NCBI GenBank assembly: GCA_004565275.1
Contig: SDOX01000121.1
Location: 525,800 to 589,799, forward strand
Length of the DNA stretch: 64,000 bases
Direction of reading: 5' to 3'
From: Nannochloropsis salina CCMP1776
Taxonomy: Eukaryota > Sar > Eustigmatophyceae > Eustigmatales > Monodopsidaceae
In this document: positions 41,241-52,712 of the stretch, one piece after another
Layout of the letters: each line of letters begins with the position of its first letter
Position numbering within the stretch: position 1 is the stretch's first letter
Notes under the pieces: model-generated
The model's input: only the letters and a program-made list of their open reading frames with translations
Told to the model about the DNA's origin: nothing
Database searches by the model: none
Translations under genes and position numbers: made by a program

Positions 41241-41960
41241 GCTTTTCGTGGTTTGAGCGTTTCGCATATCAAGGGACTATGGACTGCGAAGAAATTGCGG
41301 CACATTCTTTTCTGCTCATGTGTACATTTCATTACTGTGTCAATTGTGTCCTTGTTTATCCTGTTTCTCTCTTTGTAGGATGCTCTCTCCAAGCGGTGTC
41401 GCTCTACGGCCCCTACATCCGACAGCATGGCGCTTATCAGCATGTCGTTGTTTTCATTGTGGGCGCAGACGAGTTCGAATCGTGCAGGCTGGCAGAAAAA
41501 ACAGAGTTACCTGTCTACGTCGTGCGTCCCTTGTCATAGACACCCATGCTTTGATATACGAAAAATAGCCCTTCCGGACGGGAGGAGAGAAGCGTCCGGC
41601 TCTACTCGTTGATGTCTATTTTTATTGACGGAAGGGCAGGAACATAGCACGGATAACGCCTAGACGCTTCGATTCCTCTATGGCACTGTTATGGGCGCGA
41701 CAAGCGTGTGCACGTTTTTTGCTGCGATTGGCGATATGTTGCTCTTGTTGTCGTTGCGAAAAGTGACCGCATTGTCAAGTGATACTGCCACCGTGATCTT
41801 CTTGATGGTCGCGTCGCCCACTATGTGGGCACTGTTCACATTTCTTGTGGCGCCGCGCTTGCCACGAGCTACCGTTGCTTCTTTTAGGGATATTCTCACT
41901 CTCACCACTCTTGGTTTTCATCATGACGCACAGGGCGCAAACCTTTCTCCCTTGTCAGCC
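41241..41960 (+). other. Upstream region of eL32, probable 5' UTR
   Basis: No separate gene is supported. The eL32 frame is open back to 41691 but that stretch is unlike the protein family. An acceptor-like CTTGTCAG directly before the ATG (ending at 41958) suggests a 5' UTR intron, common in ribosomal-protein genes. Confidence 0.4.
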
Positions 41961-42374
41961 ATGGCCAAAGTCACGCCCCTCGTCAAGCCCAAGAGCATCG
42001 TCAAGAAGCGGACCAAGAAGTTCGGGCGCTTCCAAGCCGACCGCTTTATGCGCATCGCACGCACATCGTGGCGCAAGCCTAAGGGTATCGATGGCCGGGC
42101 CCGCCGTCGGTTTAAGGGCTCCACGCTCATGCCCAACATCGGCTACGGCTCGGACGCCAAGACGAGAAACCTCCTCCCCAACGGCTTCTACAAGTTTGTT
42201 GTGAATAATCCGAAGGAGGTCGAGCTTTTGCTATTGCACAACCGAAAATACTCCGCCGAGATCGCACACAACGTAAGCAGCCGCAAGCGCAAGGCCATCG
42301 TAGAGAAGGCGGAGCAGCTTGGTGTCAAAGTAACGAATGCCGCTGCAAAACTTCGTGCTGAAGAAGACGCATGA
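41961..42374 (+). CDS. RPL32: 60S ribosomal protein eL32 (L32e)
   Basis: A structural protein of the large ribosomal subunit. The coding region is one exon of 137 aa starting at ATG 41961 ([21 protein letters not shown]). The conserved eL32 run is present: [22 protein letters not shown], then [23 protein letters not shown] with [54 protein letters not shown] and NAAAKLR. Length is normal. Upstream in-frame codons are ignored because they do not fit the family. Confidence 0.97.
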   Translation: MAKVTPLVKPKSIVKKRTKKFGRFQADRFMRIARTSWRKPKGIDGRARRRFKGSTLMPNIGYGSDAKTRNLLPNGFYKFVVNNPKEVELLLLHNRKYSAEIAHNVSSRKRKAIVEKAEQLGVKVTNAAAKLRAEEDA

Positions 42375-43052
42375 GAAGCCATGGGATATGTCTGGGGGAT
42401 TATTAGAAGAGAGAACTTGTTCTCTTGAATGTGGTATCACACTATCAGGGAAGAGGCCCTTCTACTTAAACGTGACGGAAAGAATGGCGAAAGAACAAAA
42501 TAGGCATGCTAACCGAAGAAATTGCGACTTCAGTGTTGCATTGGGCCTCGTCGGGAGGTAAACTTGCTGCGTATCTCTCCATTCTTTCTGTGTTGCTTTG
42601 CTTTGAAGAATGTTTGAAATCTCCATGTCCTTCTCGACCTGTACATCTCTCTATGAGAGCATTTCATGCGGCATTTCAAGCTTGACAGCGTAACTCATTA
42701 AGTGAGAGAGGCGATGTGAGGCTCGTGCTTGCAGCGTGAATTCCCATTCATTGTGACGACAATAAAGTGCCCGGCCTTACGATACAATTCAACGAGCTTC
42801 GAGTAGAATAAGTGTTTTTATCACCCCCTTGAGTTCCCTTCAGCCACGTGGGGATGGGGGGTATCGTGAGACGTGAAGCGGGACGGAAGCAGCGAGACGC
42901 TTTTCCTTTCTCTAGCTGCTTCAAGCGCCAGAAACCTGGTGGCACGTAGCAGTTGCCGCACAAAGCACTGTGCGCGCTAATTTGTCTCCCATTTCTCACT
43001 TTTTCCTTGACCATACACTTAACCTTCTTTACGCTCAGAAAACAGCGCTAAC
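42375..43052. other. Spacer between eL32 and APC13
   Basis: About 680 bp. A minus-strand ORF at 42748-43014 has no recognised family and is probably noise. No repeats or RNA genes seen. Confidence 0.35.
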
Positions 43053-43319
43053 ATGTCTGACAGCTCATTCGCAGCCGTCTCCCGATATCGAGGGTTCTTG
43101 GACGTGATCGACGAGGAGTGGACGGCCGACTCCCTGTCAGACGACGAGTTAGACGTACCCGCACTCAGTGAATTCTTCTTGGAGGACGATGAGGACGAAG
43201 ATACGATAAACGGTGGTGACAGTGCCGCGGGGAGGAAGGGCTTTGTGGGCACGGGCAGGCGGCCCAATCAGGAAGAGAGGTGGGAAGACCTTGGCTTGGA
43301 CCGTCTCCTGCCCGAGTGA
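43053..43319 (+). CDS. APC13: Anaphase-promoting complex subunit 13 (APC13/SWM1)
   Basis: A small stabilising subunit of the APC/C ubiquitin ligase that binds along the TPR arm. A single exon encodes 88 aa, near the 74 aa of human APC13. The family core RGFLDVIDEEWTADSLSDDELDVPALSE corresponds to the human ILDLIDDAWREDKLP...IPLNELPE pattern; after an acidic linker the C-terminus ERWEDLGLDRLL matches KWTDLALQYL. Its stop lies 227 bp from the stop of APC1, which is convergent. The short length limits certainty, but both conserved ends fit. Confidence 0.85.
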   Translation: MSDSSFAAVSRYRGFLDVIDEEWTADSLSDDELDVPALSEFFLEDDEDEDTINGGDSAAGRKGFVGTGRRPNQEERWEDLGLDRLLPE

Positions 43320-43546
43320 GGTCATCCCGAGAGTGTACAAAGAAGATGAATCGATGATTACATGAAGCATCGAGACGGTTTCGAGACTCTTCTAAAGAAA
43401 ATTCGATTGTACCAATGCAGAGCGGGACATATGTGTAGCACAGGTCTAGCCCTGAAGAGGGAAAATTACTATGTTCTGTGTTCTTTTGGTCATAATCTGT
43501 TACGATGATAAGTCTCCAGTTCCTGAGACCTCCGATTCGTCATCTT

Positions 43547-46500
43547 TCACCATTCCTGCCCGTCGCGCCATCGAGCGGCGCTTCCCAGGCCCCGCAACAA
43601 GTCGCTGAGCGCCGCGTGCGGAGCCCTGGCCCTCAAGGCGGGGAGCTCCCGCATCGCCGCCCTCCTTTGCTGCTCCCATCCTTGCCCGACAGGGCCTGTC
43701 CGAGGAAACTCGACGGCGGGTGGGTGCGAAGCAGCGGCGCAAGGAAGGTCGTAATAGATGGCATACGCCCCGCAAAAAGGCTTCGAGCCCACCGACGACG
43801 AATCCACCCCCGCGCGGCTCTCAATGGACGAAGCGTGGCCCCTCACACCCCTTTCTGCTATTACTTCCTCTCCCAGGCCGAGGGAGAAAAAGAGCGCATC
43901 CATCCTCACCCTCAAGGACTGCACCAAGTCCGCCTGTAAGAGCCAGTCCTCCGCGCCGCCCTCCTCCTCCCTCCCCCCAGTCCGCGAGCACACCGGGTCA
44001 TCGTCCCTCCTTTCCCGCTCTTCACGACCCTGCTTTCCTCGTAACCGCCCTCGCAAGCGAGCTTCGGGAGAAAAGTACCGAAGAACGAGGCGCAGATTGC
44101 AGGTCTGAGTGGAAAAGGGAAGGGATGGGAAGGAAAGCGGACGGGCGGGAAGACAATGAGAGGAGGGAGTGGGAGACACGTGCCTGTGTGGGGAGGGAGA
44201 GGAGAATTCCAGGGGCTTGTGTCTGGAGGGGCACGTACGGTGCAGGCGGCGGCCACGGGTTCCATTGTTGGGAGGACCTGGAGGACGTGGAGGAGGGAGA
44301 AGTGGAGGACGAGTAGGTCCGGCTTCTCCCGCGTCAGGCACTCGTAGAGCACGCCCGCGCAGAGCCGACTCTCGCGCTGTAGGAGGGAGGGCCGGGGAGG
44401 GAAGGGGAATGAGAAGGAGGGGTCGAAGGCGAAGGAAGGGGGCAGCCCGGGGCAGGAGGAGGAGGAGGGCTGACCTGGCTTCCCATGCCCTTCCTCCCCA
44501 CCGCGCTGTCTCCGGTGCAGAAATGACGAGCGAAGGCCAAGAGAAAGGGGTCCTCCGTGAAGGCCGCGATCAGCTCGGAGGGGGAGGAGGAGGGGGAGGC
44601 GTCGCCGTCGGTGTGGCGGCTCCTGTGGTCGGCGCCGAAGGGCCGGACGAGAAGAGAGCGCAGGGCCTGAGGGTCCTGCGCGTAGGAGAGGTGACCTGAG
44701 GGCGGGGCGGGAAGGAGGGGAGGGGAGAGAAAAGGGACGGAGGGGAGACAGGGGGAGAGATATAGGAAGAGAAAGAAAGAGAAGGAGAAAGGGAGGGAGG
44801 AAGAGGAGTGGGTGCTTGTGCCGGGCAGAGCATTCAACGCAGGCGCCCTCCTCCCTCCAACCACTCCGCACCCCTCCCCCCCGCCCTCGCCCCCAGTCCC
44901 AGGCCCCACCCACCCGGCTTCCGCTTGACGCGGATCTGTCGCCGGGGCCCCTCGAACATGCGCGGGCCGCCCCGCCTCCTGGTCCGGCGCCGGTTCTCCC
45001 TCCCGCCCTCTTCCCCGCCCTCCTCGGCCCCCACGCTGAAGCTGAGGGGGTAGTAGCGAGGCGAGCGGGTGACCACCTCCGAGAGCAGGTCCAGCTCGGG
45101 AAGCAGACAAGGCGCCACCCGCCGCTCCAGTCGCCCGTCCCGGAACTTGACCTCCAGAGGCAGGAAGACGCTCTCCCCTGTCTCCGCGTCTCGGGCCTCC
45201 ACGCCTCGGTGCCCCACCGCCAGCACGTACAGGTGACGTATGGCCTGCGGAGGGGGCAGCGTCAGGAATTGGCGCTAGGAAACCACCCTACTCCCGGCCT
45301 CGCCTTATCCCCTCGCGAGCCGCAGAGGGACGGAAACTCGGGACCCCACCCCCCTCACCTGGAGCGAGTACTGGTTGTCGCTGGTATGGGCGGGCAGGCG
45401 CGGGTAGAGAGCGGCCACCAGGGCGGCGACGGCGGAGTCGGAGCGACAGAGGCCGGCGCGGCCCCCGCCCAGGAAAAGGAAACCGATGGCCATGTGCAGC
45501 GCCATGTGGTGGCCGTAGGAGACCTGGGGCGGGGGCGGGGAGGCGTCCGGATGAGGACCTCGCCGGGGAAAGAGATGGTAAAGAGGGCCCTCGCCCGCCC
45601 GTCGCCCCACCTACCTCTGGGTCCGCCCTCCACCTGAGCGCCCGCAGCAGCTTGAAGGAGGCCAGGTCACCCGAGCCCGCCATGACCAGGCCCAGGGCCA
45701 CGGCCGCCGTCCCCAGGCACATCTCTAGGACGGGCCTCTCCGGCCGCTGGGCGCGGGCCACCGGGTCTCGCCCTCCCTCTCGCCCTCCCTTCCCGCCCGG
45801 GTAAGTCTCTCTCATGCGGCGGAAGTGGAGGAGGACGCCGCGCACGCTCTGAGCCGCCCCTTTGTCGGCCGTGGAGGCAAAACGGAGCCCCAGGGCCAGA
45901 CAGGCCCCGGCCAGGATGAAGGCGTGGCCCTGCCGGATGCTCTGCCGGTCCACCGCCTCCCCGCCCTCTCCCCCCCCCCCGGCTCCCTCTTTCCCCAGCC
46001 TCGCGAAGGCCGTGGCCAGGAAGGCGGGCACCTGCTCCTCGATCCAGGCGGGCGTCGCCTCCACGCTGTCCCAGAGCACGAGCGCGCGTGCGAGGACGCG
46101 GAGGAGGAGCATGTCGGGCCGGACGTAGTCGAGCAGGAAGTGGGTCTCGGGCAGGGCGAGCCTCTAGGGTAGGAGGGGCGCTGGTGAGAGGGGGGCAGTG
46201 GCACGGGGGGAAAGGAGGGACGCAGACACGGGATGCGGGGGGGGAGGAGAGGAAGGAGAGAGGGGAAAGAGGGGAGGGGAAGGAGAGGAAAAGGAAAGAG
46301 AGGCGGGGACGCACCGCCGCCACGCCCGCGTTGTTGCTCCTTAGGAACATGAGCCCCAAGGCTAGCGTGGCCCCGGGCGCCGTCACGTCTGTGTTCACGC
46401 GGGCGCCTTCCTGGATGCGCGAGCACCTGCTGCTGTCGAAGCCATGCCCGCACCGGTAGTCGCCGTTCCCCTTCTCGCCCGCCCCTCTCCTCTCCCCATA

Positions 46501-49500
46501 CCGGCCCCCTCCTCCTCTATCCCCACTGCTCCCCCCGAACACGGCGCCAAGATCGTCCTCCTCCTCTTCGTTTCCGACCTCTCTCGCGCCCTCGCGCCCA
46601 CCCACCATGTACCTATGCAGGCGCTCTTCGATCTTTAGGTCCGCCAGCCCCTCACCCCCTGTCCCCCCCCCCTCCCGCCCTCCCGCCTCCCCTCCCTCCG
46701 GTCCTCTCTCTTTCTCCCCTTGCCGAGCAGGACCATACCTAGAGCCAAGCCCGCGGCCAGTACGTACGCCTCCCGGTCCTGTGGTAGGGCGTGAGAAGCA
46801 GCGTGAGATATAGCGCAGCAGTGGAAGGGGGTGAGGCCGGGGGAGACATGGAGGGAGGAGGAAGCGGGGCGCCAACGGGCGGCGGCGAGGCTCGAGGAGG
46901 AAGGTAATATGAGGACAGGCGTATACCTGGATCCTGTCGGAAACGGGCCGCTTCCCGAGTTCCCGCAGGAGGAACTCGGTCATGAGCCGGTGGCCGGTGC
47001 CCTGGTAGAGGAGGCCCACGCCCACCACGGCGGCGGTCTGGGCGGCCGGCGAGACCTCCACCTCGGCCAGAGACAGGAGGGAGGGGATGTGGAGGCAGAG
47101 CATCTTGGAGACCTGGGGGGGTGGAAGGTGAGGCCTACGTACATGCACCCGCGCAGAGGGGGGGGGTCAAAGAGGTCTCACCGTGGCGTCCGCCGTGCCT
47201 CGCTTGCTGGCCGCCATGCCCAGGAAGACGCCGACCGTGGTCGGGTCGTGGCCCTGCGTCAGGTAGTCGTAGAGGTCCGTCACGGCCAGGGAGGACAGGT
47301 GCCCCTGGGGGAGGAACGGGCGCCGGGTGCGCGTTAGACAGCGTCGAGCACGTCCCTCCACCATTTCCCCCTCCCCCTCCCACTCCCTCCCTCCCTCCCT
47401 CCCTCCCTCCCTCCCCCTCACCTGCAGCCCCAGCGCCAGGAGGAAGCCTCCATGGGCGTGGCTGGGCGTCCGCGGACGGTTGTAAATGATCCATGTCCTG
47501 CTCACCCCTCCGCCCCGCCCTCCCTCCCGCCCTCCCTCCCGGCCCCAGGCCGGCGCAAGTCGGAGCCCCGCGGCCACGCCGTTGTGGAACTCGGGCCACA
47601 GGGTTAGGTCGGGCGTGTAGGCGGAGGTGTCGAGGTGGAGCGTGGCCAGGGAGGGGGGGAGGGTGGCGGCCAGGCAGAGGCGGGGCAGGGGGAGGGGCTC
47701 GGCCAGGAGCGGGTGGAAGGAGGCGAGGGTGAGCATCCCGCGGGCGATGGGGGTGGAGAGGGACCGGCGGCAGAGGAGAAGGAGTCGCGCCTGCTGGCGT
47801 TGCGCGTAGTCGTGGTCGGAGAGCTCGGCGGGCCGGTCCACCTGGAGGGGAAGGGGGGGGTGAGGACGGGCGAAGGAGGAGAAGGGCCGCGGCCGGCCAC
47901 CAGTCTCTATAAGCGGTCTTCCCTCCCTCCCTCCCTCCCTCCTTATCTTAATGTAGATAGGCCACCAGTCTCTATAAGCGGTCTTCCCTCCCTCCCTCCC
48001 TCCCTCCCTCCTTACCTTCAAGTAGATGGGCCGGCTCGAGCACAGAAGGCGACAGACCTCCCGCACCCGGTGGTCGCGCCCAAAGCGGAGCCTCGCGCCC
48101 TCCTCCACCAGCCGCAGCCCCTCCCTGTCCGCCATCGACGCCTCCTCCTCCTCCTCCTCCTCCTCCTTCTCCCGCCCCCCCCCCCTTTCCTTGCCCCTTT
48201 TCCCTCCCCCCACCCCTCTTTGCGCCTCCCCCCCTGCCGCCGCCGCCGCCGCCGCCGCTGCTGCCGCTGAGCGTGGGTAGGCCAAGGAGGGCGAAAGGAA
48301 GGGGCCGGCAGCGGGCAGGGGTTGCTCCTGCAGAGCCGCCAGGTCCTCCCTCCCGATCAGCGTGTAGGCGGCCATCGCCTTCTCCCCCAGGCCTCCCCCG
48401 CCCCCGCCCTGGAGGCTGGGCTCCGCCGTGTGCCTGCGTGCCTGGTGCACGGCCTCGTGGAAGGGGAGGGCTATGCCCGTGGGGAGGAGCCCCAGGTCCT
48501 CCCGCCCCAGTCCCTCCTCCGCCATGGCCTCCACCGCCGTCCAAGCAGCCCGCCTGCCCTCCCCCGCGCCCTCTCCGACCCCGCTCACCCCGCGACACAT
48601 CGCTTCCAGGACGCGGACGACTTGGCGGAGGCGGGGACAGGCGCCGGCCCGAACGAGGGAGCGGGCGAATGGCGTGTGGAGGGGGCAGGGGGGAAGGGCG
48701 AGAGCGGTCGGGGACAAAGAGGGAAGGAAGTAGAGGGCGGAGACCCAGTCCGCGATGGGCCGGGGGGGGGGAGGGCGCGGGCGAGGGCGGGAGGGAGGAG
48801 CAGCGGATGCGGAGAGAGGAAGGGGTCCGGTTCCTGGGCGGCCTGCGGGCCAAGGTAGCGGGCGTAGTAATGGCAGGGAGGCGGGCTGGGCGCAGGCGCG
48901 AGAGAGGGCGAGGAGGAGGCGCGCCAGGGGTGGGAGGTGGGGTCCTTGGAGGGTGTTGAGGCTCAGGTCCTGGAAGACGAGGTGGAGGGTCTCCAGGAAA
49001 GAGGGGGAGGGCGGGGAGGAGGGCGGGAGGGGGGTGTGGGACGAGGGCCGGGGAGGTGGAGGAGGGGGAGTGCGGGGGGGGGAGGGAGGGAAGAAGGGGG
49101 GCAGCGCCTTGAGGGCTGCGGCGTGAGAGTGGCGGTAGTTGGCATGGAAAGGGGAGGCGAGCAATTCGGAGAAGGCGCCGGTCGGGACCGGTCCCCCTTT
49201 CGCCCTCCCCTCCGCCCTCCTTCCCGCCCTCCCCCCCGCCCTCCCTCAGATGCCGCAGCAGTTGCTCCACAACCAGACAGAAAGCCGCCCAACCGGGCCG
49301 CGCGGCCACGGCCGTCTCCTGGCACCGGCTAAGGCGCAGCCCTCCCTCCCGCCCTCCCTCCCGGTCACCACCCGTCAAGCAGTCGAGGGCGTAGGCGACG
49401 TCCGCGCGCAGGGGCAGGGCGAGGGCGGGAGAGAGGGCGGGGGTGAGGGCGACCAGCACGGAGCCCGTGAGTGCGTCCTCCCCTACCTCCTCTAGCCCCA

Positions 49501-51655
49501 GCCTGACCCGGCGTCGGCTCCCGTCCGCGTGGACGAGGGTCAGGCGCTCGCCCACTGCGTGCTCAAGGCCCACGGCCTCGCCTCCGGCCCCCGACACGCC
49601 CGCGAATTCCACGAGGGGCGTCAGAGGGGAGGGAGGGTCCGTGGCGGGGGGGGAGGAGCGGGGGGCTGGCGAGGAGGGTGAGGGAGTGGTCGGGGGCGAG
49701 GAGGAGGAGGAGGGAGAGCGGGGGGCAGGAGAGGGAGACAACCTCGGCGGCGAGGCAGGGCAGGAGGGAGGGGGGGAGAAGGAGAGGGAGAGGAGCGGGG
49801 GGTGGGGGGGAGGGAGAGGTGGACGTGCGTGAGGAGGAGAGAGGGGAATGGAGGGGACGAGGTGCCCGGGAGGGGAGGGAGGAGGAAGGCGAGGAGGAAG
49901 GAGGAGGCGGTGAAGGGGGAGATACGAGGGTCCGTCGGCTGGTCTTCTCCACGGGCGCCGGGGGGGGAGGAGGGGGGAGAGGGATGGAGGGAAGAGGAAG
50001 CAGAAGGGAAGAAAAAGAGGCGCGAGGCGGGACTGGGGTGGGAGGGGAAGGGTTGAGTGGGGGAAAGGGGGCGCAGAAGCAGCTCAGGCCTGAGGGAGGG
50101 GAGAAGGGGTGGGGGAGGGAGGGGGGAGGGAGGCGAGGAGTGAGAGGGGCGTTGTGCAGCATGCGTGCAGCGGAGGCCAGAGAGGACCGACCGGATAGGG
50201 TGCTCGTGCTCGTGCTCCTGGTCCTCGCCCTCCCTCCCTCCCTCCATGCCCCCGCCCCGCGTGGGGAGCATGGAGGTTCCCGCCCCTGAGGTTGCCTCCT
50301 CCGCCAGACCCAGCGCCGACGCCAGGAGTTCGTCCCTGGTGGGGAGGGGGGGGGAAGGGGGGGGGGTGAGCATGGAGGGAGGGCGGGCGGGAGGTGAGGC
50401 GCTTGGGACAGTCCCGATGCCCCGTTTCTCACCGACTCTGACGCCTCCACGCCTCCTGAGCGCGCGGCCCCGACTCCTCCAGTCCCAGCGACCTCCTGCC
50501 CCCCCCGGCCCCGCTCCTCCTCCGCAGTCTGCGCCCACGCCCCGGGCGCTCTCCCTCTTGGCCGTCCGCGCGCAGGGAGTAGCCAGACTCGACCATGGAC
50601 ACGGGCGACGCCTCCTCTGTCCCCGCCCGACTTCTCTCTGGACCGCACTCTCCTCCCCTCCCTCCCTCCTCTCCCTCGCCCTCCCTCTCCTCCTCCTCCT
50701 CCTCCTCCTCGGTCGCGGCGAGACAGGCAACCCAGACACTGTGCTGTCCGGTTCCACCATTATACGTGACAACAAGCGTGGCGGTACCCCTGCCCTCCCC
50801 CCCTTTCTCCCTTTCCCCCCTTCTCGTCTTCGCTGCCGCTACCTGCGGGGACGGGATCTCGATTTCCTCCGTGAAAATCACACCTTCCTGCACATCGCAC
50901 AACAGAACCGGCGCCGGCTCCCGCGCCCCCCTTCCAGAGACCCCCTCCTCCCCCTCCATCCCCCCCTCCGTCGCCCCCGCCCCTCTCTCCAGCGCCATCG
51001 CTACGGGTCGCACTTCCTCGAGAGGGTGCCGGAGCGAAAAGAGGGCGGGCGCGGCCTCCACGGGCGGGAGCAGCGTGGTCGTCCTAGACTCCTCCTCCCG
51101 CGCTTTCTCTCTCCATCCTCCCGTCCTCTCCTTCCCCAGCACCATTCGAGCCCTCCCAAGACCCTCCTCCCCCTCCTCTCTAACTACCCTAGCCTCCCCC
51201 TCCTCCTCTTCCCGTCGCCCCTCTCCGTGGAGGCCCTCTGCCTCCCACTCCGCCGCTTGCCGCTGTATGAGCAGCCCATCTTTGCCGAGCGCAAAGACGG
51301 CCTGGGCCTGGCAGGGCAGAGGGACCTCATATATGTCGCCGTCGGGAGGATAGACCACAAGCAACTCGGGGTCTCGAAGCACGCACATGCACCGCGCCCT
51401 GCCCCCATCCAACGAAAAGTAGGCCCAGAGGGCCTGGAGGACGGGACTAGTCTGTTTCCATTGTTTGTAGACGCTGGGACCCCCGAGGGGCCGCCATATC
51501 ACGCGGAGGTGGTCAGGTGATAGGTATAGCTCCTCCTCGTCGGGGGGAGGGGAGGCGGTGGGGGAGGAGGAAGGGCCGGGCGAGGACGGCGATATCTCCC
51601 AGTGAGTGGACGGCGGCACGTACGGCTCCAGGTACGTGCGTAGCTTGGGAGGCAT
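43547..51655 (-). CDS. APC1: Anaphase-promoting complex subunit 1 (APC1), about 16 exons
   Basis: The largest scaffold subunit of the APC/C. The 5' exon (50433-51655) has the APC1 WD40-region pattern VYKQWKQTSPVLQALWAYFS and YEVPLPCQAQAVFALGKDGLL. A Pro-rich stretch (about 49.65-50.34 kb) is unresolved. Next come ERLTLVHADGS, SLNTLQGPHL, LLPTGIALPFHEAVHQAR and a large exon ending at 48016. The 3' half is resolved: 47422-47841, 47182-47304, 46927-47112, 46724-46778, 46315-46658, 45615-46163, 45359-45523, 44914-45244, 44475-44695, 44239-44376 and 43547-43933, all in consistent phase. It contains the PC-repeat toroid (ELSDHDY; WPEFHNGVAAGLRLAP; AAVVGVGLLYQGTGHR; AAGLALGMVLLG; GATLALGLMFL; AGACLALGLRFA; GHHMALHMAIGFLFLGGG) and the C-terminus AYAIYYDLP. 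An upstream exon before ATG 51655 is possible because CACAG precedes it. Confidence 0.9.
47388..47416 (+). repeat. (CCCT)n microsatellite in an APC1 intron
   Basis: It lies just after the donor at 47421 and reads (GGGA)n on the APC1 coding strand. Confidence 0.8.
47895..48028 (-). repeat. Tandem duplication of an APC1 exon-intron border
   Basis: Two head-to-tail copies, 47895-47959 and 47960-48028. Each reads on the coding strand as the exon end CCATCTACTTGAAG (or CTATCTACATTAAG), a donor-like hexamer, (GGGA)n, then GAAGACCGCTTATAGAGACT. The upstream copy has the working donor GTAAGG; the other has ATAAGG, so it lies inside the intron with its donor lost. Confidence 0.85.
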
Positions 51656-52112
51656 CTGTGGGGGGAGGATTGCGGGGAGGTAGACAAGGGGATGAGGCCA
51701 ATGCGCGCATAGCCTGAAGCATTATATGTGAGGGTGAAGGAGTGGGCGAGTCCCGGCGATGCTTTTCCGCAGGGCCGCTGCGACCACAATATGATCGCGC
51801 TGGACACACCCCGCTCGTGAGCAGTCCTGGATTCGAACGCGTTTTTCGTTCAAATGAAAAAAAGTCCTCCCCCATGCATGTTCGAACCTGGATGCGTGCA
51901 TTTCGCTTTGTTGCTTGAGTGGGAGTGCCCTCACCCAGCATTCTAACCTCCTCCCCTTCTCCCGGGGAACCGTTCAAGCCCACAACGACACTGTCGTCTC
52001 AACAAATCTCAAGACTGGCTTGGTCTTGATGTCCAGAAAATCCACCTTATTACCATTTGGTATCGTGCTTCTTATCGCTTGACGCTTGCTGGCTTTCTCC
52101 TCGGCGCCCAAG
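51656..52112. promoter_or_regulatory. Divergent APC1 / RBBP9-like intergenic region
   Basis: About 450 bp. Two GTTCGAA-containing stretches resemble tRNA T-loops but give no cloverleaf. If APC1 has an earlier exon it would be here. No other motif is identified. Confidence 0.35.
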
Positions 52113-52712
52113 ATGCCATCATCCGCACGACGGCTGGTCATTGTCCCCGGGAACGGGGGAGGGGAGGTGACTCGCGCCAACTGGTATGGCTGGGCACAGC
52201 GGGCTCTAGCAGACCTGCCTGGGATAGAGAAGGTCCAACTGGAGAACATGCCAGACCCCTATACTGCGCGCGAGAGCGTCTGGCTGCCATTCATGAAAGA
52301 TCGCTTGAAATGCGACGCGTCCACGGTTGTCATTGGCCACTCGAGTGGTGCGGAGGCCGTCATGCGCTTTGCAGAGTCCCATCGTGTGGCCGGTTTGGTC
52401 TTAGTCTCTGCCTGCGTGACAGACTTGGGCGACGCCAACGAGCGAGCTAGTGGGTACTACAATCGACCCTGGCGATGGACGGAAATAAAGGCCAATGCGG
52501 GGTTCGTTCTCCAGTTTGGGAGCGCCGATGACCCCTTCATACCGTGGGAAGAGCAGCAAGCTGTGCACGAGGGGGTAGGAAGTACGCTCTTCGCCTACGA
52601 GAGCGAGGGGCATTTCATGACTCCGACGTTCCCGCGGCTCAGGGAGGCCTTACGCGCCCAACTTCTGGCTGACGGAACTGCGAGCCCGGCCCATGTAGGA
52701 ACCAGCGCTTAA
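52113..52712 (+). CDS. RBBP9/YdeN-family serine hydrolase
   Basis: An alpha/beta-hydrolase of the small RBBP9 type. A single exon of 199 aa starts at ATG 52113 (MPSSARRLVIVPGNGGGEV). The family pattern is clear: VPGNGGG...NWYGW near the start, LENMPDPYTARESVWLPFM, the nucleophile elbow VVIGHSSGAEAVMRFAE (GHSSG), LVSACVTDLGDANE, YYNRPWRW, FGSADDPFIPWEEQ with the catalytic Asp, and the catalytic His in SEGHFMTPTFP. Length equals human RBBP9 and its plant relatives. Substrate is unknown. It is transcribed away from APC1 and convergent with HSP101. Confidence 0.93.
   Translation: MPSSARRLVIVPGNGGGEVTRANWYGWAQRALADLPGIEKVQLENMPDPYTARESVWLPFMKDRLKCDASTVVIGHSSGAEAVMRFAESHRVAGLVLVSACVTDLGDANERASGYYNRPWRWTEIKANAGFVLQFGSADDPFIPWEEQQAVHEGVGSTLFAYESEGHFMTPTFPRLREALRAQLLADGTASPAHVGTSA

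Noticed and set aside
43720-51520. Many + strand ORFs of 100-450 codons across the APC1 region
   Set aside because: They are Pro/Arg/Gly-rich shadows of a GC-rich, intron-dense minus-strand gene; all recognisable APC1 blocks are on the minus strand.
51790-51960. tRNA-like segments (GTTCGAA T-loop look-alikes)
   Set aside because: No acceptor stem or anticodon arm can be drawn around either GTTCGAA on either strand.
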